Below, in pieces: positions 17,501-23,902 of a DNA stretch of 39,056 bases (within the stretch, counting starts at the first letter, position 1; each line of letters opens with the position of its first letter). The notes below the pieces were generated by a model that had not been told where the DNA came from, ran no database searches, and saw nothing but the letters and a program-made list of their open reading frames with translations. Origin of the DNA: Chloroflexota bacterium (GTDB lineage: Bacteria; Chloroflexota; Dormibacteria; Dormibacterales; Dormibacteraceae); contig VBEK01000125.1 in the NCBI GenBank assembly GCA_005889135.1, positions 1 to 39,056 of the forward strand. The letters are read 5' to 3'. The translations under genes were made by a program, and so were the position numbers.

Positions 17501-18036
17501 TCGGCGTGCCGATCGCCCACTACCCCGACGGCTGGGTGTACTCGCGCACGGCGACCACTGTGCAGGTCTCACCGACGTCCTGGAAGCGAACCTTCGAGCT
17601 CGACGAGATCGGAGGCGACGCGGCCCACGCCTACTCGTTCGTCCCCATCGCTTCGCGAGGCGAGGTCGAGGTGACATACGCGCTCAACGCGGACGTGGTA
17701 GCCATCACCGTACGGCCGGTGTGGCTGGCGCCGGGATACCTCGAGGTCGGGATCCTCAACGAGCAGTCCGCGGCGTTCGACGATTTCGCCGCCGCAGGCA
17801 GCCAGACGCTCACCGGCCGGGCGTTCGGGAGGTGGATCCCGGTGACCGGCCAGTGGGCCCGGCTTCGCTCCGGCGGGCTTGGGGTCGAGTGGTCGGTCAA
17901 GACGATCCCAGGCGCTGCTCTCTACGCCGGCCGCGAGGACGCTCCGCCCGACTTCGACTGGGCCGGTCTCGACTACATGTTCTCAGCGCCGTTCGCGGGA
18001 GTTTCCTACCAGATCAACGTGCAGGAGGCGAGGTGA
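14533..18036 (+). CDS. Giant membrane glycosyltransferase: GT2 (cellulose-synthase-like) fused to a GT-C-type membrane domain
   Basis: 1167 residues from TTG 14533, overlapping the upstream stop. Residues ~1-30 hold one TM. A GT2 catalytic domain spans ~50-300: VPVYNERYVAERVI, DDSDDET, FDADF, TEDLDLSYR and QQSRW (274-278), i.e. the D, DxD, ED and QxxRW motifs of processive or CESA-like synthases. Several TMs and the conserved TPKHHI...KGQEW stretch end this half at about 430. From ~490 a second polytopic half begins with EPFEDGYGHWLLAANLAATGN and LPLYHLLAAGVLR, recalling GT-C/ArnT-PMT-like enzymes that use lipid-linked sugars, followed by some ten TMs. A soluble C-terminal region (~870-1167) looks beta-rich. 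The two halves could build a lipid-linked sugar inside and transfer it outside. No frame break separates them. Confidence 0.85.
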   Translation: MIGDVGVAVLATTSVLLFVFGLNLLYLTMRALRRPCLGFAAPPDGWDGAEARVCVQVPVYNERYVAERVIDAVCAIDWPRDRFEVQVLDDSDDETSRIVARRVERWRRSGHNVTHLRRGTRAGFKAGALGYGLEKTHAPFIAIFDADFVPPRDFLRRIMGEFDDPTVAFAQARWGHLNEAYSLFTRLQAMAIDFHFLIEQAVRSSSGYFTNFTGTAGAWRRAAIEDAGGWSARTLTEDLDLSYRAQLRGWRAAYVEDLVVPEELPVSIDAYRRQQSRWATGSFQTAFRMLLPVLGGNFRAGVKWQAVMHLLAYGVGPAMLVQLACYPLVLIAFGSAGLRLPWYLGSLSAVAILVGMTPWVGFMAAQSRRGRRWWSGMPALLCQVVGAGMSLNTLLALGRAVRPGGVFERTPKHHITNKGQEWRDQAYVRVGDPRVLLEGAACMAALAIVPFAITRGQLLIAIYASMFAFGFLVVAALSTVDLLEVLTLRRLGRRALSRVHAAWPAGALLGAAAVVLLVAARLPEPFEDGYGHWLLAANLAATGNLHDPLFGMEDTWLPLYHLLAAGVLRVFGLWQLEGLKVMSALLGVATAAFVYALAPNVRQARLATALLVLNPVFLFTSGSAVVEPLLTALLTGAALAAVRGRLKLAAVLAALACATSTKAWIWVAAASALAIFEAIRSHARARTLAWAVPALGVLVFLQLGFAPASHSVARGSVEVMSATARGSIPAGVGARLLELLSTFGLAALPLVAFGGLGAVTAWRRRPSAAWRFVYLPAIAYLVVVVALVGLGVYTGSHRYLYPALPAMALLAAAALDRYTGAVQVVAVAATAALGVAFLPVFWSFGDQNAGLVAAGRAAGVSPGMLMTDSPVVAYYSHKQPSEVTGSQALPAERERALAWLREHDVTAVVLEDISYYRATAAFPDLASGNASPPFMSVGEQRSYQVASGKPVYVYRLWPDLSLDAVEQGKTAALAKGLTMGQSGTGEGMGFGVPIAHYPDGWVYSRTATTVQVSPTSWKRTFELDEIGGDAAHAYSFVPIASRGEVEVTYALNADVVAITVRPVWLAPGYLEVGILNEQSAAFDDFAAAGSQTLTGRAFGRWIPVTGQWARLRSGGLGVEWSVKTIPGAALYAGREDAPPDFDWAGLDYMFSAPFAGVSYQINVQEAR

Positions 18037-19364
18037 TGGACCGGGCCGATGTCGTGCTCGTGTATCCGCAGCGCGCGCCGAAGCAGGGTCGGCACTGGAT
18101 CATGCCCTCGCTCGGCCTGATGTACCTCAGCGCCTCCCTGCGCGCCGCCGGCTACTCCGTGCGCCACATCGACCACACGTTCCTGGAGCGGCACGAGGTC
18201 CTCGCGGAGATCGAGCGGCTGGGGCCGTCGGTGATCGGCATCTACTGCATGATCACGATGCAGGACGAGGCCCTCTCCCTCGCAGCCCAGGTGCGCGGCA
18301 AAGCGCTGACCGTCGTGGGCGGGCCGTACCCATCAGGCGAGCCGGAAACGTTCGTCGACCATTTCGACCTCGTCGCCGTCGGCGAAGGCGAGGAGACGAT
18401 CGTCTCGATCATGGAGCACCTCGACGACGGGCGGTTCGAGGAGATCCCCGGCCTCGTCTTCAAGCGCAACGGCGAGGTCGTGCGCGGAACGGCGCGGCAG
18501 CGCACCAAGGAGATGTCGCACCTGCCGCTTCCGTATCGCGGCGACGTCCCCAACGACCAGTACATCAGCTACTGGCGCCGGCACTGGAAGGACGCGACGA
18601 CCCCGCTCATGTCGACGCGCGGCTGCCCGTTCCGCTGCGATTTCTGCCACAAGTCCGTCTTCGGCGACCTCTTCAGCGCCCGACCCGTCGAGAGCGTCGT
18701 CGCCGAGATGCGTGAGATCGCGGAGCTGGGCTACGACCACATCTGGATGTCGGACGACCTCTTCACGCTCAACTACAGGCGCACGTTCGAGCTGGCCAGG
18801 GCCATCGAGGACGCACACCTGCCGTTGACGTGGGAGTGCCTCAGCCGCGTCACTCACGTCGACCGGGCCCTGTTCGAGCAGATGCACAGCGCGGGGTGCA
18901 AGCGGATCTTCTTCGGCATCGAGTCCGGCGACGAGCGCGTGCTCAAGGAGATGAAGAAGGGCATCACGCCGGACCAGGCGCGCGCGGCGGTCGAGGCGTG
19001 CGTGGCGGCGGGCATCAAGGCCGCCGGGTTCTTCATGGTCGGCTACATCGGCGAGACGACCGATTCGTTGATCCGCAGCATCAACTTCTCGAGCAGCCTT
19101 CCGCTCGACTACGTCAGCTACACGATCGCCTACCCGCTGCCGGGCACTGGTTTTTACGAGCGCGTGCGCGAACGAAGGCTGCACGGCGAGTGGCACAAGG
19201 TGCGCCACAACCGTCTCCTGTTCAACACCGACTTCTCGGAGAACAAGCTCCGCGCCGCGATCCTCAAGGGCGCGATCCAGCACAAGCTCAACCGCCTGCG
19301 CATGCGCCCCGCGGCGCGCGCGTTCCAGCTCGCGACCGACCCCGTCCTCCGGGTGATGAAGTAG
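18036..19364 (+). CDS. B12-binding-domain radical SAM protein
   Basis: 442 residues from ATG 18036, one base inside the upstream stop. Residues 1-130 resemble a cobalamin-binding Rossmann domain (LVYPQRAPKQG, PSLGLMYLSASLRAAGY, VVGGPYPSGEPE, VAVGEGEETI); the DxHxxG His motif is not obvious. The radical SAM core follows, with Cys197, Cys201 and Cys204 in RGCPFRCDFCH for the 4Fe-4S cluster, and later FFGIESGDERVLKEMKKG and AYPLPGTGFYERV. Class B members methylate or rearrange unreactive carbons in antibiotics, lipids and cofactors. Directly following a glycosyltransferase fusion, it may modify a surface lipid or glycan (inference). Confidence 0.92.
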   Translation: MDRADVVLVYPQRAPKQGRHWIMPSLGLMYLSASLRAAGYSVRHIDHTFLERHEVLAEIERLGPSVIGIYCMITMQDEALSLAAQVRGKALTVVGGPYPSGEPETFVDHFDLVAVGEGEETIVSIMEHLDDGRFEEIPGLVFKRNGEVVRGTARQRTKEMSHLPLPYRGDVPNDQYISYWRRHWKDATTPLMSTRGCPFRCDFCHKSVFGDLFSARPVESVVAEMREIAELGYDHIWMSDDLFTLNYRRTFELARAIEDAHLPLTWECLSRVTHVDRALFEQMHSAGCKRIFFGIESGDERVLKEMKKGITPDQARAAVEACVAAGIKAAGFFMVGYIGETTDSLIRSINFSSSLPLDYVSYTIAYPLPGTGFYERVRERRLHGEWHKVRHNRLLFNTDFSENKLRAAILKGAIQHKLNRLRMRPAARAFQLATDPVLRVMK

Positions 19365-19378
19365 CTACCCTCCTGTCC

Positions 19379-19816
19379 GTGGCGCAGGTCTGGCCGAGCG
19401 CTTTCCGGTTCGTCGTCGGGCTCTACTGGCTGTATTTCGCGAGCCAGAAATGGCAGGGCATCGGGTGGATGAAGCCCGTGCTCGACTCCGCCGCCCGCGT
19501 CAACCCGATCCCCGGCCTGCACGAGATGCTCGTCTCAGTCGTCGTCCCGAACTGGGTGCCTTTCGCGCTGGCGCAATCGATCGCCGAGACCGTGACGGCC
19601 GTTCTTCTGATCCTGGGCCTGGCCACCCGCTGGGCCGGCGTCCTGGGCTTTCTTCTGGCCGCGAACCTCGCGCTGACCGTCGCCTTCGCCAGCAACGACG
19701 ACGGTTTCCGGTGGATGTACTACCTCGCCGTGCTGGCGAACGGGCAGATCATCGTGTCGGGCCCCGGCCCGGTCGCGCTCGGCCGGTTCGGCTGGGTGCC
19801 CGCCTGGCTTCGCTGA
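19379..19816 (+). CDS. DoxX-like small membrane protein
   Basis: 145 residues from GTG 19379, 14 bases after the radical SAM gene. Four hydrophobic segments are visible. The N terminus, FRFVVGLYWLYFASQKWQG, and the later FALAQSIAETVTAVLLILGLATRWAG and LAVLANGQIIVSG fit the DoxX/DoxD family, small four-helix membrane proteins linked to quinone-dependent oxidoreductases and redox stress. The exact role is usually unknown. The close spacing on both sides suggests it belongs to the plus-strand operon starting near 13.6 kb. Confidence 0.78.
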   Translation: MAQVWPSAFRFVVGLYWLYFASQKWQGIGWMKPVLDSAARVNPIPGLHEMLVSVVVPNWVPFALAQSIAETVTAVLLILGLATRWAGVLGFLLAANLALTVAFASNDDGFRWMYYLAVLANGQIIVSGPGPVALGRFGWVPAWLR

Positions 19817-19829
19817 TACCTTTAACCGC

Positions 19830-20270
19830 GTGAGCTTCGACGCCGAGGGATACGGCTTTCCCGCGCACCAGCGCACTCTCTCGCGCCTCATCGAGGACAT
19901 CCGCATCCTTGGGCCGGCGGGCGTGGAGCGCGCGGCGCAGGGCTGGGACCGCCACGCGCGCCTGCACGAGGCTTCGGTGCACGAGGCCGAGAAGGCCGCG
20001 CTGCACGCCATCGAGAAGGCAGACCGAGGACCGGCGTGGGACGAGGTCCGGCGCAACCTCTTCGGAATGACCGAGTCTGGCCAGGCACTCGTCAGCTGGA
20101 AGGCAGAGCACGGCGATGTCGGCCACAAGGCGGAGCAGTCTGCCTTCGCGGCGGCCCTGGGTTTGGTGGCCGGGAGCCTGATCAGCAGCGATCAGTTCAA
20201 CGCGCTGGTGAGGCCGCTCGCGGAGGCGCTGCCCTGGCTCCTCCCGGAGGAAAGCCAGCCGGTCGCCTAA
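19830..20270 (+). CDS. Hypothetical protein, helical and soluble
   Basis: 146 residues from GTG 19830, 13 bases after the DoxX-like gene. I do not recognise a family. It has no TM segment or signal peptide; it is rich in Ala, Glu, His and Arg and looks mainly alpha-helical (RLHEASVHEAEKAALHAIEKA, then AEQSAFAAALGLVAGSLIS). Codon composition matches its neighbours, and the frame fills exactly the space between DoxX and the convergent reductase. Its stop overlaps the reductase stop by 4 bases (20267-20270), so no terminator separates the two convergent units. Confidence 0.65.
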   Translation: MSFDAEGYGFPAHQRTLSRLIEDIRILGPAGVERAAQGWDRHARLHEASVHEAEKAALHAIEKADRGPAWDEVRRNLFGMTESGQALVSWKAEHGDVGHKAEQSAFAAALGLVAGSLISSDQFNALVRPLAEALPWLLPEESQPVA

Positions 20271-21481
20271 CTCGATAGAGTCGCGAGCTCGGCGCTTTCG
20301 AGCTCGGCACGGTCGACGCGACGCCGGCTTTCGATCAGCTTGCCACCGAGCTCATTGGTCCTGGAGTCGTTCATGGAGAGCACGCCGTCGACCACGCCGG
20401 CGCGCAGGTAGAACACCGTGAACTTGCGCGCGGCGCGGTCTCCGCGCCAGACCGCCTCGTCGTCACCGGAGGCCTGGCCGCGGTACTCGAGGTTCACGTC
20501 GTACTGATCGGACCAGAAGTAGGGAAGCTTGCGGTACGGCTGGTCGCCGTCGACGATCGCGGCCGCGATGCCACGTCCGTGGTTTTTCGCCACCTCCCAG
20601 TGCTCGACCCGGATCGGGCGGCCCAGCACCGGGTGCGGGTGCAGCGAAACGTCGCCGCCGACGTAAACGTTCGGCGCCGCGCGCAAACCTTCATCGACGC
20701 GCACGCCGCCGCCCTCGATCGGCAGGCCCAAAGCTCTGGGCAGGTCGAGGTTCGGCTCGATGCCGACCGCGACCAGGACCAGGTCGGCCTCCTCGCGGGT
20801 GCCGTCGGAGAGCGATACCCCGGTGACGCGGCCGCCGGCGAAGTGCCACTCGCCGACCGTGGTTCCCGTCCGCACATCCGCGCCCTGCGCGCGATGGATG
20901 TCGGCGTAGATCTCGCCCACCTCGCGCCCGAGCGCGCGCTGAAGCGGAACCGGCAGCGCCTCGACGATGAGCACGTCCCTGCCAAGCCTGCGGGCCGACG
21001 CGGCGACCTCGGCGCCGATGAACCCTGCCCCGATCAGCAGCAGTCGCTTCGCGGAGCCGAGAGCATCACGGATCTGGCGGCTGTCGCGGAGCGAGCGAAG
21101 CGTCAGCACGTTGTCCGCCTGCGGGATGTCGGGCAGGCGCCTCGGGGTGCCGCCGAGGCCGAGGACAAGGACGTCGAACGGCACCTCGCCACCGCCTTCG
21201 AGCGTCAGCCTGCCTTCGCGCAGCGAGCCCCCGGTGACCCGCTGGTCGAGCCTCAAGTCGACGCGCTCCCTGCCGTAATCGGCCTCGTCGTGCAGGAAGA
21301 CCTTCGGGGCGTCGATCTCGCCACGCAGGAACTCCTTGGAGAGATACGGACGGTCGTACGGACGGTCGCGGTCCGCGCTCAGGATCGCGATCTCGCCCTC
21401 GAACCCCTTCTTGCGCAGGGTGAACGCGGCGTAGTCCCCGGTGCCGCCGCCACCCACGATCACCACACGCTTCGAGGACAT
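20267..21481 (-). CDS. FAD-dependent NAD(P)H oxidoreductase, ferredoxin-reductase type
   Basis: 404 residues from ATG 21481, one base inside the ilvE stop. The N-terminal FAD site is VVIVGGGGTGDYAAFTLRKKG, followed by RPYDRPYLSKEFLRGE, a hallmark of putidaredoxin/rhodocoxin-reductase-like flavoproteins. The NAD(P) site is LLIGAGFIGAEVAASARRLG (~145-165), and VYVGGDVSLHPHP is the second FAD contact. The C-terminal YFWSDQYDVNLEYRG begins the reductase C-terminal domain. Such enzymes pass electrons from NADH to a ferredoxin, often for a P450 or dioxygenase; no ferredoxin or oxygenase is nearby. There is no redox-active CxxC, so it is not a thioredoxin reductase. Coupling to ilvE is unusual. Confidence 0.9.
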   Translation of the reverse strand: MSSKRVVIVGGGGTGDYAAFTLRKKGFEGEIAILSADRDRPYDRPYLSKEFLRGEIDAPKVFLHDEADYGRERVDLRLDQRVTGGSLREGRLTLEGGGEVPFDVLVLGLGGTPRRLPDIPQADNVLTLRSLRDSRQIRDALGSAKRLLLIGAGFIGAEVAASARRLGRDVLIVEALPVPLQRALGREVGEIYADIHRAQGADVRTGTTVGEWHFAGGRVTGVSLSDGTREEADLVLVAVGIEPNLDLPRALGLPIEGGGVRVDEGLRAAPNVYVGGDVSLHPHPVLGRPIRVEHWEVAKNHGRGIAAAIVDGDQPYRKLPYFWSDQYDVNLEYRGQASGDDEAVWRGDRAARKFTVFYLRAGVVDGVLSMNDSRTNELGGKLIESRRRVDRAELESAELATLSS

Positions 21482-22599
21482 CAGTCTCGTGACGATACGC
21501 GGGCATGGTGCAGCCACTCGTGCGGGTCGGGGGCGATGCCGCGCTGCACCTCGACCAGGGCCTTACGCAACCGCATGCTCACCGGGCCCGGGCCGCCGTC
21601 GCCGACCATCCACGCGCCGTGCGCCGACTTCACCGCACCCACCGGCGTGATCACGGCCGCGGTCCCACACGCGAAGACCTCCGTCAGAGAGCCGCGCTCG
21701 CAACCGTCCCGCCACTCGTCGACGCTGATCCGGCCCTCCTCGACCTCATAACCGAGGTCGCGGCCGAGGACCAGGAGCGAGTCGCGGGTCACGCCCGGCA
21801 GCAAGGTGCCGGTGAGCGCCGGCGTCATGACCTTCGCCCCGTCGTCGCGGCCGAAGACGAAGCACAGGTTCATGCCGCCCATCTCCTCGACCCACCTGTG
21901 CTCGTGCGAGTCCAGCCACACCACCTGGTCGCAGCCCTGGGCCGTGGCCTGGGCCTGGGCCAGCAGCCCGCCGGCATAGTTGCCGCCTGTCTTCGCCGCC
22001 CCGGTGCCGCCCGGCGCCGCGCGGCTGAAGTCCTCGGACAGCCACACCGTGACCGGCTTCACGCCACGTGGGAAGTACGAGCCGGACGGTGACGCGATGA
22101 GCAGGAAGGTGACATCCGGCGCCGGATGGACCGAGAGCGAAACATCGCTCGCGAACATGAGCGGACGCAGGTAGAGGCTGTGCTCAGGTGCCTCGGGCAC
22201 CCACTCGTGGTCGGCGTCGAGCAGGACGTCGATAGCCTCGAGGAACGTGTCCTCAGGCAGCTCGGGCAGGGCCAGCCGGCGAGCCGAGTTGCGAAACCGG
22301 GACGCGTGGGCGTCGGCGCGAAAGGCGGCCACGCCACCGGAGGCCTGCCGGAAAGCCTTGAGGCCCTCGAACACGGCCTGCGAGTAGTGAAGGACGGCGG
22401 TCCCGGGGTCGAGGGTGAGCGGCTGGTAGGGAACGAGCTCGGCGCCGTGCCAGCCGTGGGCCTCGTCCCAGCGGACGCGGACCATGTGCTCGGTGAAGAT
22501 GCGGCCGAACCCGGGGTCGGAGAGGAGTCGCTGGCGCTCCTCAGCCGCGACGCGCGGGCTGACATGCCTGACCTTGAACTTGAGGGAAGGGGCGGCCAC
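21481..22599 (-). CDS. ilvE: Branched-chain-amino-acid aminotransferase
   Basis: 372 residues, the size of the actinobacterial/eukaryotic (type II) class IV enzyme. Conserved pieces: FTEHMVRVRWDEAHGWHGAEL, HYSQAVFEGLKAFR, and the PLP-lysine region GTGAAKTGGNYAGG with Lys203 as the Schiff-base residue, followed by DQVVWLDSHEHRWVEEMGGMN. The enzyme transfers the amino group between glutamate and the keto acids of leucine, isoleucine and valine. Start is GTG 22599, with no evident Shine-Dalgarno sequence. About 500 bases of mostly non-coding, highly structured sequence lie upstream on the same strand, so leader-RNA control is possible. The reductase gene follows with a 1-base overlap. Confidence 0.95.
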   Translation of the reverse strand: MAAPSLKFKVRHVSPRVAAEERQRLLSDPGFGRIFTEHMVRVRWDEAHGWHGAELVPYQPLTLDPGTAVLHYSQAVFEGLKAFRQASGGVAAFRADAHASRFRNSARRLALPELPEDTFLEAIDVLLDADHEWVPEAPEHSLYLRPLMFASDVSLSVHPAPDVTFLLIASPSGSYFPRGVKPVTVWLSEDFSRAAPGGTGAAKTGGNYAGGLLAQAQATAQGCDQVVWLDSHEHRWVEEMGGMNLCFVFGRDDGAKVMTPALTGTLLPGVTRDSLLVLGRDLGYEVEEGRISVDEWRDGCERGSLTEVFACGTAAVITPVGAVKSAHGAWMVGDGGPGPVSMRLRKALVEVQRGIAPDPHEWLHHARVSSRD

Positions 22600-22633
22600 G
22601 GATCAAAACACTAACCCGACCTCGCAGTGGCGA

Positions 22634-22648
22634 CTGGGCTACGCCCAG
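22634..22648 (-). promoter_or_regulatory. Small perfect hairpin 35 bases before the ilvE start
   Basis: CTGGGC-TAC-GCCCAG is a 6-bp perfect stem with a 3-base loop. On the minus strand it is followed by GTTTTGATCC just before the GTG start, so it could act as a weak attenuator or mask initiation. The role is inferred only. Confidence 0.3.
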
Positions 22649-22689
22649 CCGCAGCCCGCGTCACCTCTCGCCCACTGACATCGGGATGG

Positions 22690-22829
22690 GCCATGACTAC
22701 TTGGCAAATCCGACTTATCCGGAAGGGGTTAGCCGGCCGAATCCGGCGCGCAGGACGACAGAGCTGAGTCAATCGCCAAGCGCCGTTGAGGGCGGCGACG
22801 TAGGGGAAGCCCGGCAGGGTTTCCCCTGC
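22690..22829. repeat. Direct repeat copy 1 of a ~140 bp structured element
   Basis: It begins GCCATGACT and ends TTTCCCCTGC; the second copy is at 22908-23048. The final ~110 bases are nearly identical, the first ~30 more divergent. Internal pairing: GGGGAAGCCC (22803-22812) with GGGTTTCCCC (22817-22826), or alternatively, on the minus strand, GGCAGGG-GAAA-CCCTGCC (22830-22813), a GNRA-capped stem. A GCCGG...CCGGC stem also lies at about 22732-22747. Confidence 0.85.
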
Positions 22830-22847
22830 CAGATAGACACCGCTTTG

Positions 22848-22870
22848 GCGGCCGGACTTGGTCCGGCCGC
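22848..22870. terminator. Perfect 10-bp hairpin after repeat copy 1
   Basis: GCGGCCGGAC-TTG-GTCCGGCCGC is a perfect 10-bp stem with a 3-base loop. No T-run follows on either strand, so termination is not assured. It occupies the same place relative to copy 1 as the 23061-23086 hairpin does to copy 2, though the stem sequences are unrelated. Confidence 0.5.
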
Positions 22871-22907
22871 GACACACCTCCCTCTTCGTCTCCAGACGTT
22901 GCCTTGC

Positions 22908-23048
22908 GCCATGACTTTTAGATAAATCCGCACCTATCCGGAAGGGGTTAGCCGCCCGAATCCGGCGCACACGACCACAGAGGTGAGTCATTCGCCAAGC
23001 GCCGTTGAGGGCGGCGACGTAGGGGAAACCCGGCAGGGTTTCCCCTGC
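22908..23048. repeat. Direct repeat copy 2 of the ~140 bp structured element
   Basis: It matches 22690-22829 with one single-base length change. The stem GGGGAAACCC (23022-23031) / GGGTTTCCCC (23036-23045) is perfect here; in copy 1 an A to G change keeps a G-U pair in plus-strand RNA. The minus-strand GCAGGG-GAAA-CCCTGC alternative is also kept. Confidence 0.85.
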
Positions 23049-23060
23049 GATGTGTGAGGA

Positions 23061-23086
23061 GAGGCCGAGCCTTGCGGCTCGGCCTC
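23061..23086 (-). terminator. Perfect 11-bp hairpin, possible terminator of the small minus-strand genes
   Basis: GAGGCCGAGCC-TTGC-GGCTCGGCCTC forms an 11-bp perfect stem 24 bases past the stop of the minus-strand gene at 23110-23322. There is no clear T-run, so it may be a terminator or an RNA structural element paired with repeat copy 2. Confidence 0.5.
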
Positions 23087-23109
23087 GCGAGAGGAAGGAA
23101 GGGGTTCTG

Positions 23110-23322
23110 CTAGATCGTGTGCGCGGGGATGACCGTGACGGCCACCGTCACCGGCTCGACCTCGCCGACGGCCTCCGCCGGAAGCTCAATCGTGGGCGGG
23201 ACGACCGCCAGGACCGGCTTCCGCGGTTCCTTCAGCCCACCCCGAGCGGGGGGCTGAACGACCACCACCGGGTCGAGCATGAGCCGAAGCTCGACTTCGA
23301 GGAACCTGTCGAACTCGTTCAT
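23110..23322 (-). CDS. Small hypothetical protein, 70 aa
   Basis: From ATG 23322 the product begins MNEFDRFLEVELRLMLDP and continues with a Val/Pro-rich part (VVVVQPP, VLAVVPPTIELP, VTVAVTVIPAHTI). I do not recognise it. GGAGG lies 14 bases before the ATG, rather far; an in-frame TTG at 23346 is an alternative. An acidic amphipathic start followed by beta-prone Val/Pro repeats does not look like chance translation, and a strong hairpin follows the stop. No TM segment or signal peptide. It may be co-transcribed with the small gene at 23427-23717. Confidence 0.45.
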   Translation of the reverse strand: MNEFDRFLEVELRLMLDPVVVVQPPARGGLKEPRKPVLAVVPPTIELPAEAVGEVEPVTVAVTVIPAHTI

Positions 23323-23426
23323 CTGTAGCAGAAACGCCTCCCACAACGGGAGTACCCGCGACCGAGACCGATTTTTCTGTGCAGCCCAGCCCGGCCCCCG
23401 GAATATGCCCCCCGAAAAAGGCGATC

Positions 23427-23717
23427 CTACGCCGCGCGCTGCTGGGGCTGAGAAGCCGCCTCATCGAAGTCGAGCTCCTCCCCGGGTCCGAACAGCTCGC
23501 GGCCGCTGAGGTTGTGGGCCAGCTTGACGAGCTTCAGACGGGTCGGTCCGGGGCCCAGGGCCCGGGCCGCCATGACCACGACCGGCCGGACCAGGAACAG
23601 CCCCGCCGTACCGTTGACTCGCCGGAGGGTGCGGCGGGAAACCATCGCGATTAGAGAACGCCGCAGCCGGTTCGAGTACCGCTGAACCTGGCTTCCGTCG
23701 AACGCTTCGGTGGCCAT
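23427..23717 (-). CDS. Small hypothetical protein, 96 aa
   Basis: Start ATG 23717 is preceded by GGGAGCAGG, a fair ribosome site. The product is basic in its first half (QRYSNRLRRSLIAMVSRRTLRRVNG), has one hydrophobic segment (AGLFLVRPVVVMAARAL, about 42-58) and an acidic, Gln-rich tail (GEELDFDEAASQPQQ). I do not recognise the family. It could be a single-TM or membrane-associated protein. It reads away from the histidine kinase gene, with ~185 bases between the starts. Confidence 0.5.
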   Translation of the reverse strand: MATEAFDGSQVQRYSNRLRRSLIAMVSRRTLRRVNGTAGLFLVRPVVVMAARALGPGPTRLKLVKLAHNLSGRELFGPGEELDFDEAASQPQQRAA

Positions 23718-23851
23718 CCTGCTCCCAACCTTCCAAGGAGGCTCCACTGAAGCAACCAGCGGCAGCCTCTTCGCCTTGGCAACGCAGGCGGCGCGGGCAG
23801 TACCCACGAGTACGCGGTGAAGATGTTTCGTCTGCGGGCGACACACGGAAG

Positions 23852-23865
23852 TAAACTCGTGTTTA
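23852..23865. promoter_or_regulatory. Inverted repeat TAAAC-TCGT-GTTTA upstream of the histidine kinase
   Basis: A 5+5 base inverted repeat with a 4-base spacer, in the only AT-richer patch between the divergent small gene and the kinase, 37 bases before the kinase start. Position and symmetry suggest an operator or promoter element; the regulator is unknown. Confidence 0.3.
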
Positions 23866-23902
23866 GGCGCGTCGCGCTGTGCAACAAAGGGGGGAGGACT
23901 CC

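Larger units (their letters stand above)
22600..23109 (-). other. Gene-free structured region upstream of ilvE
   Basis: No convincing gene fits this 510-base stretch. It holds two ~140 bp direct repeats, each flanked by a perfect hairpin of different sequence, and a further small hairpin near the ilvE start. Read on the minus strand, the order is hairpin (23086-23061), copy 2, hairpin (22870-22848), copy 1, hairpin (22648-22634), ilvE. It may be a long leader, a pair of small RNAs or an inserted repeat family. Confidence 0.6.

Noticed and set aside
20267-21481. Thioredoxin reductase
   Set aside because: No CxxC redox motif; the RPYDRPYLSK motif and C-terminal domain point to a ferredoxin-reductase type.
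22611-22991. Minus-strand 126-codon frame across the repeats
   Set aside because: Its repeated peptide is a by-product of the 140 bp DNA repeat, whose spacing is close to a multiple of three; hairpins and the lack of a ribosome site argue for non-coding sequence.
22690-23048. CRISPR array
   Set aside because: Only two copies of a ~140 bp unit, no short regular repeats or spacers, and no cas genes.
22690-23048. c-di-AMP (ydaO) riboswitch
   Set aside because: Only a GGCTAACC end on the minus strand recalls it; the GGGGACCC and GGGGTGAAT core motifs are missing.
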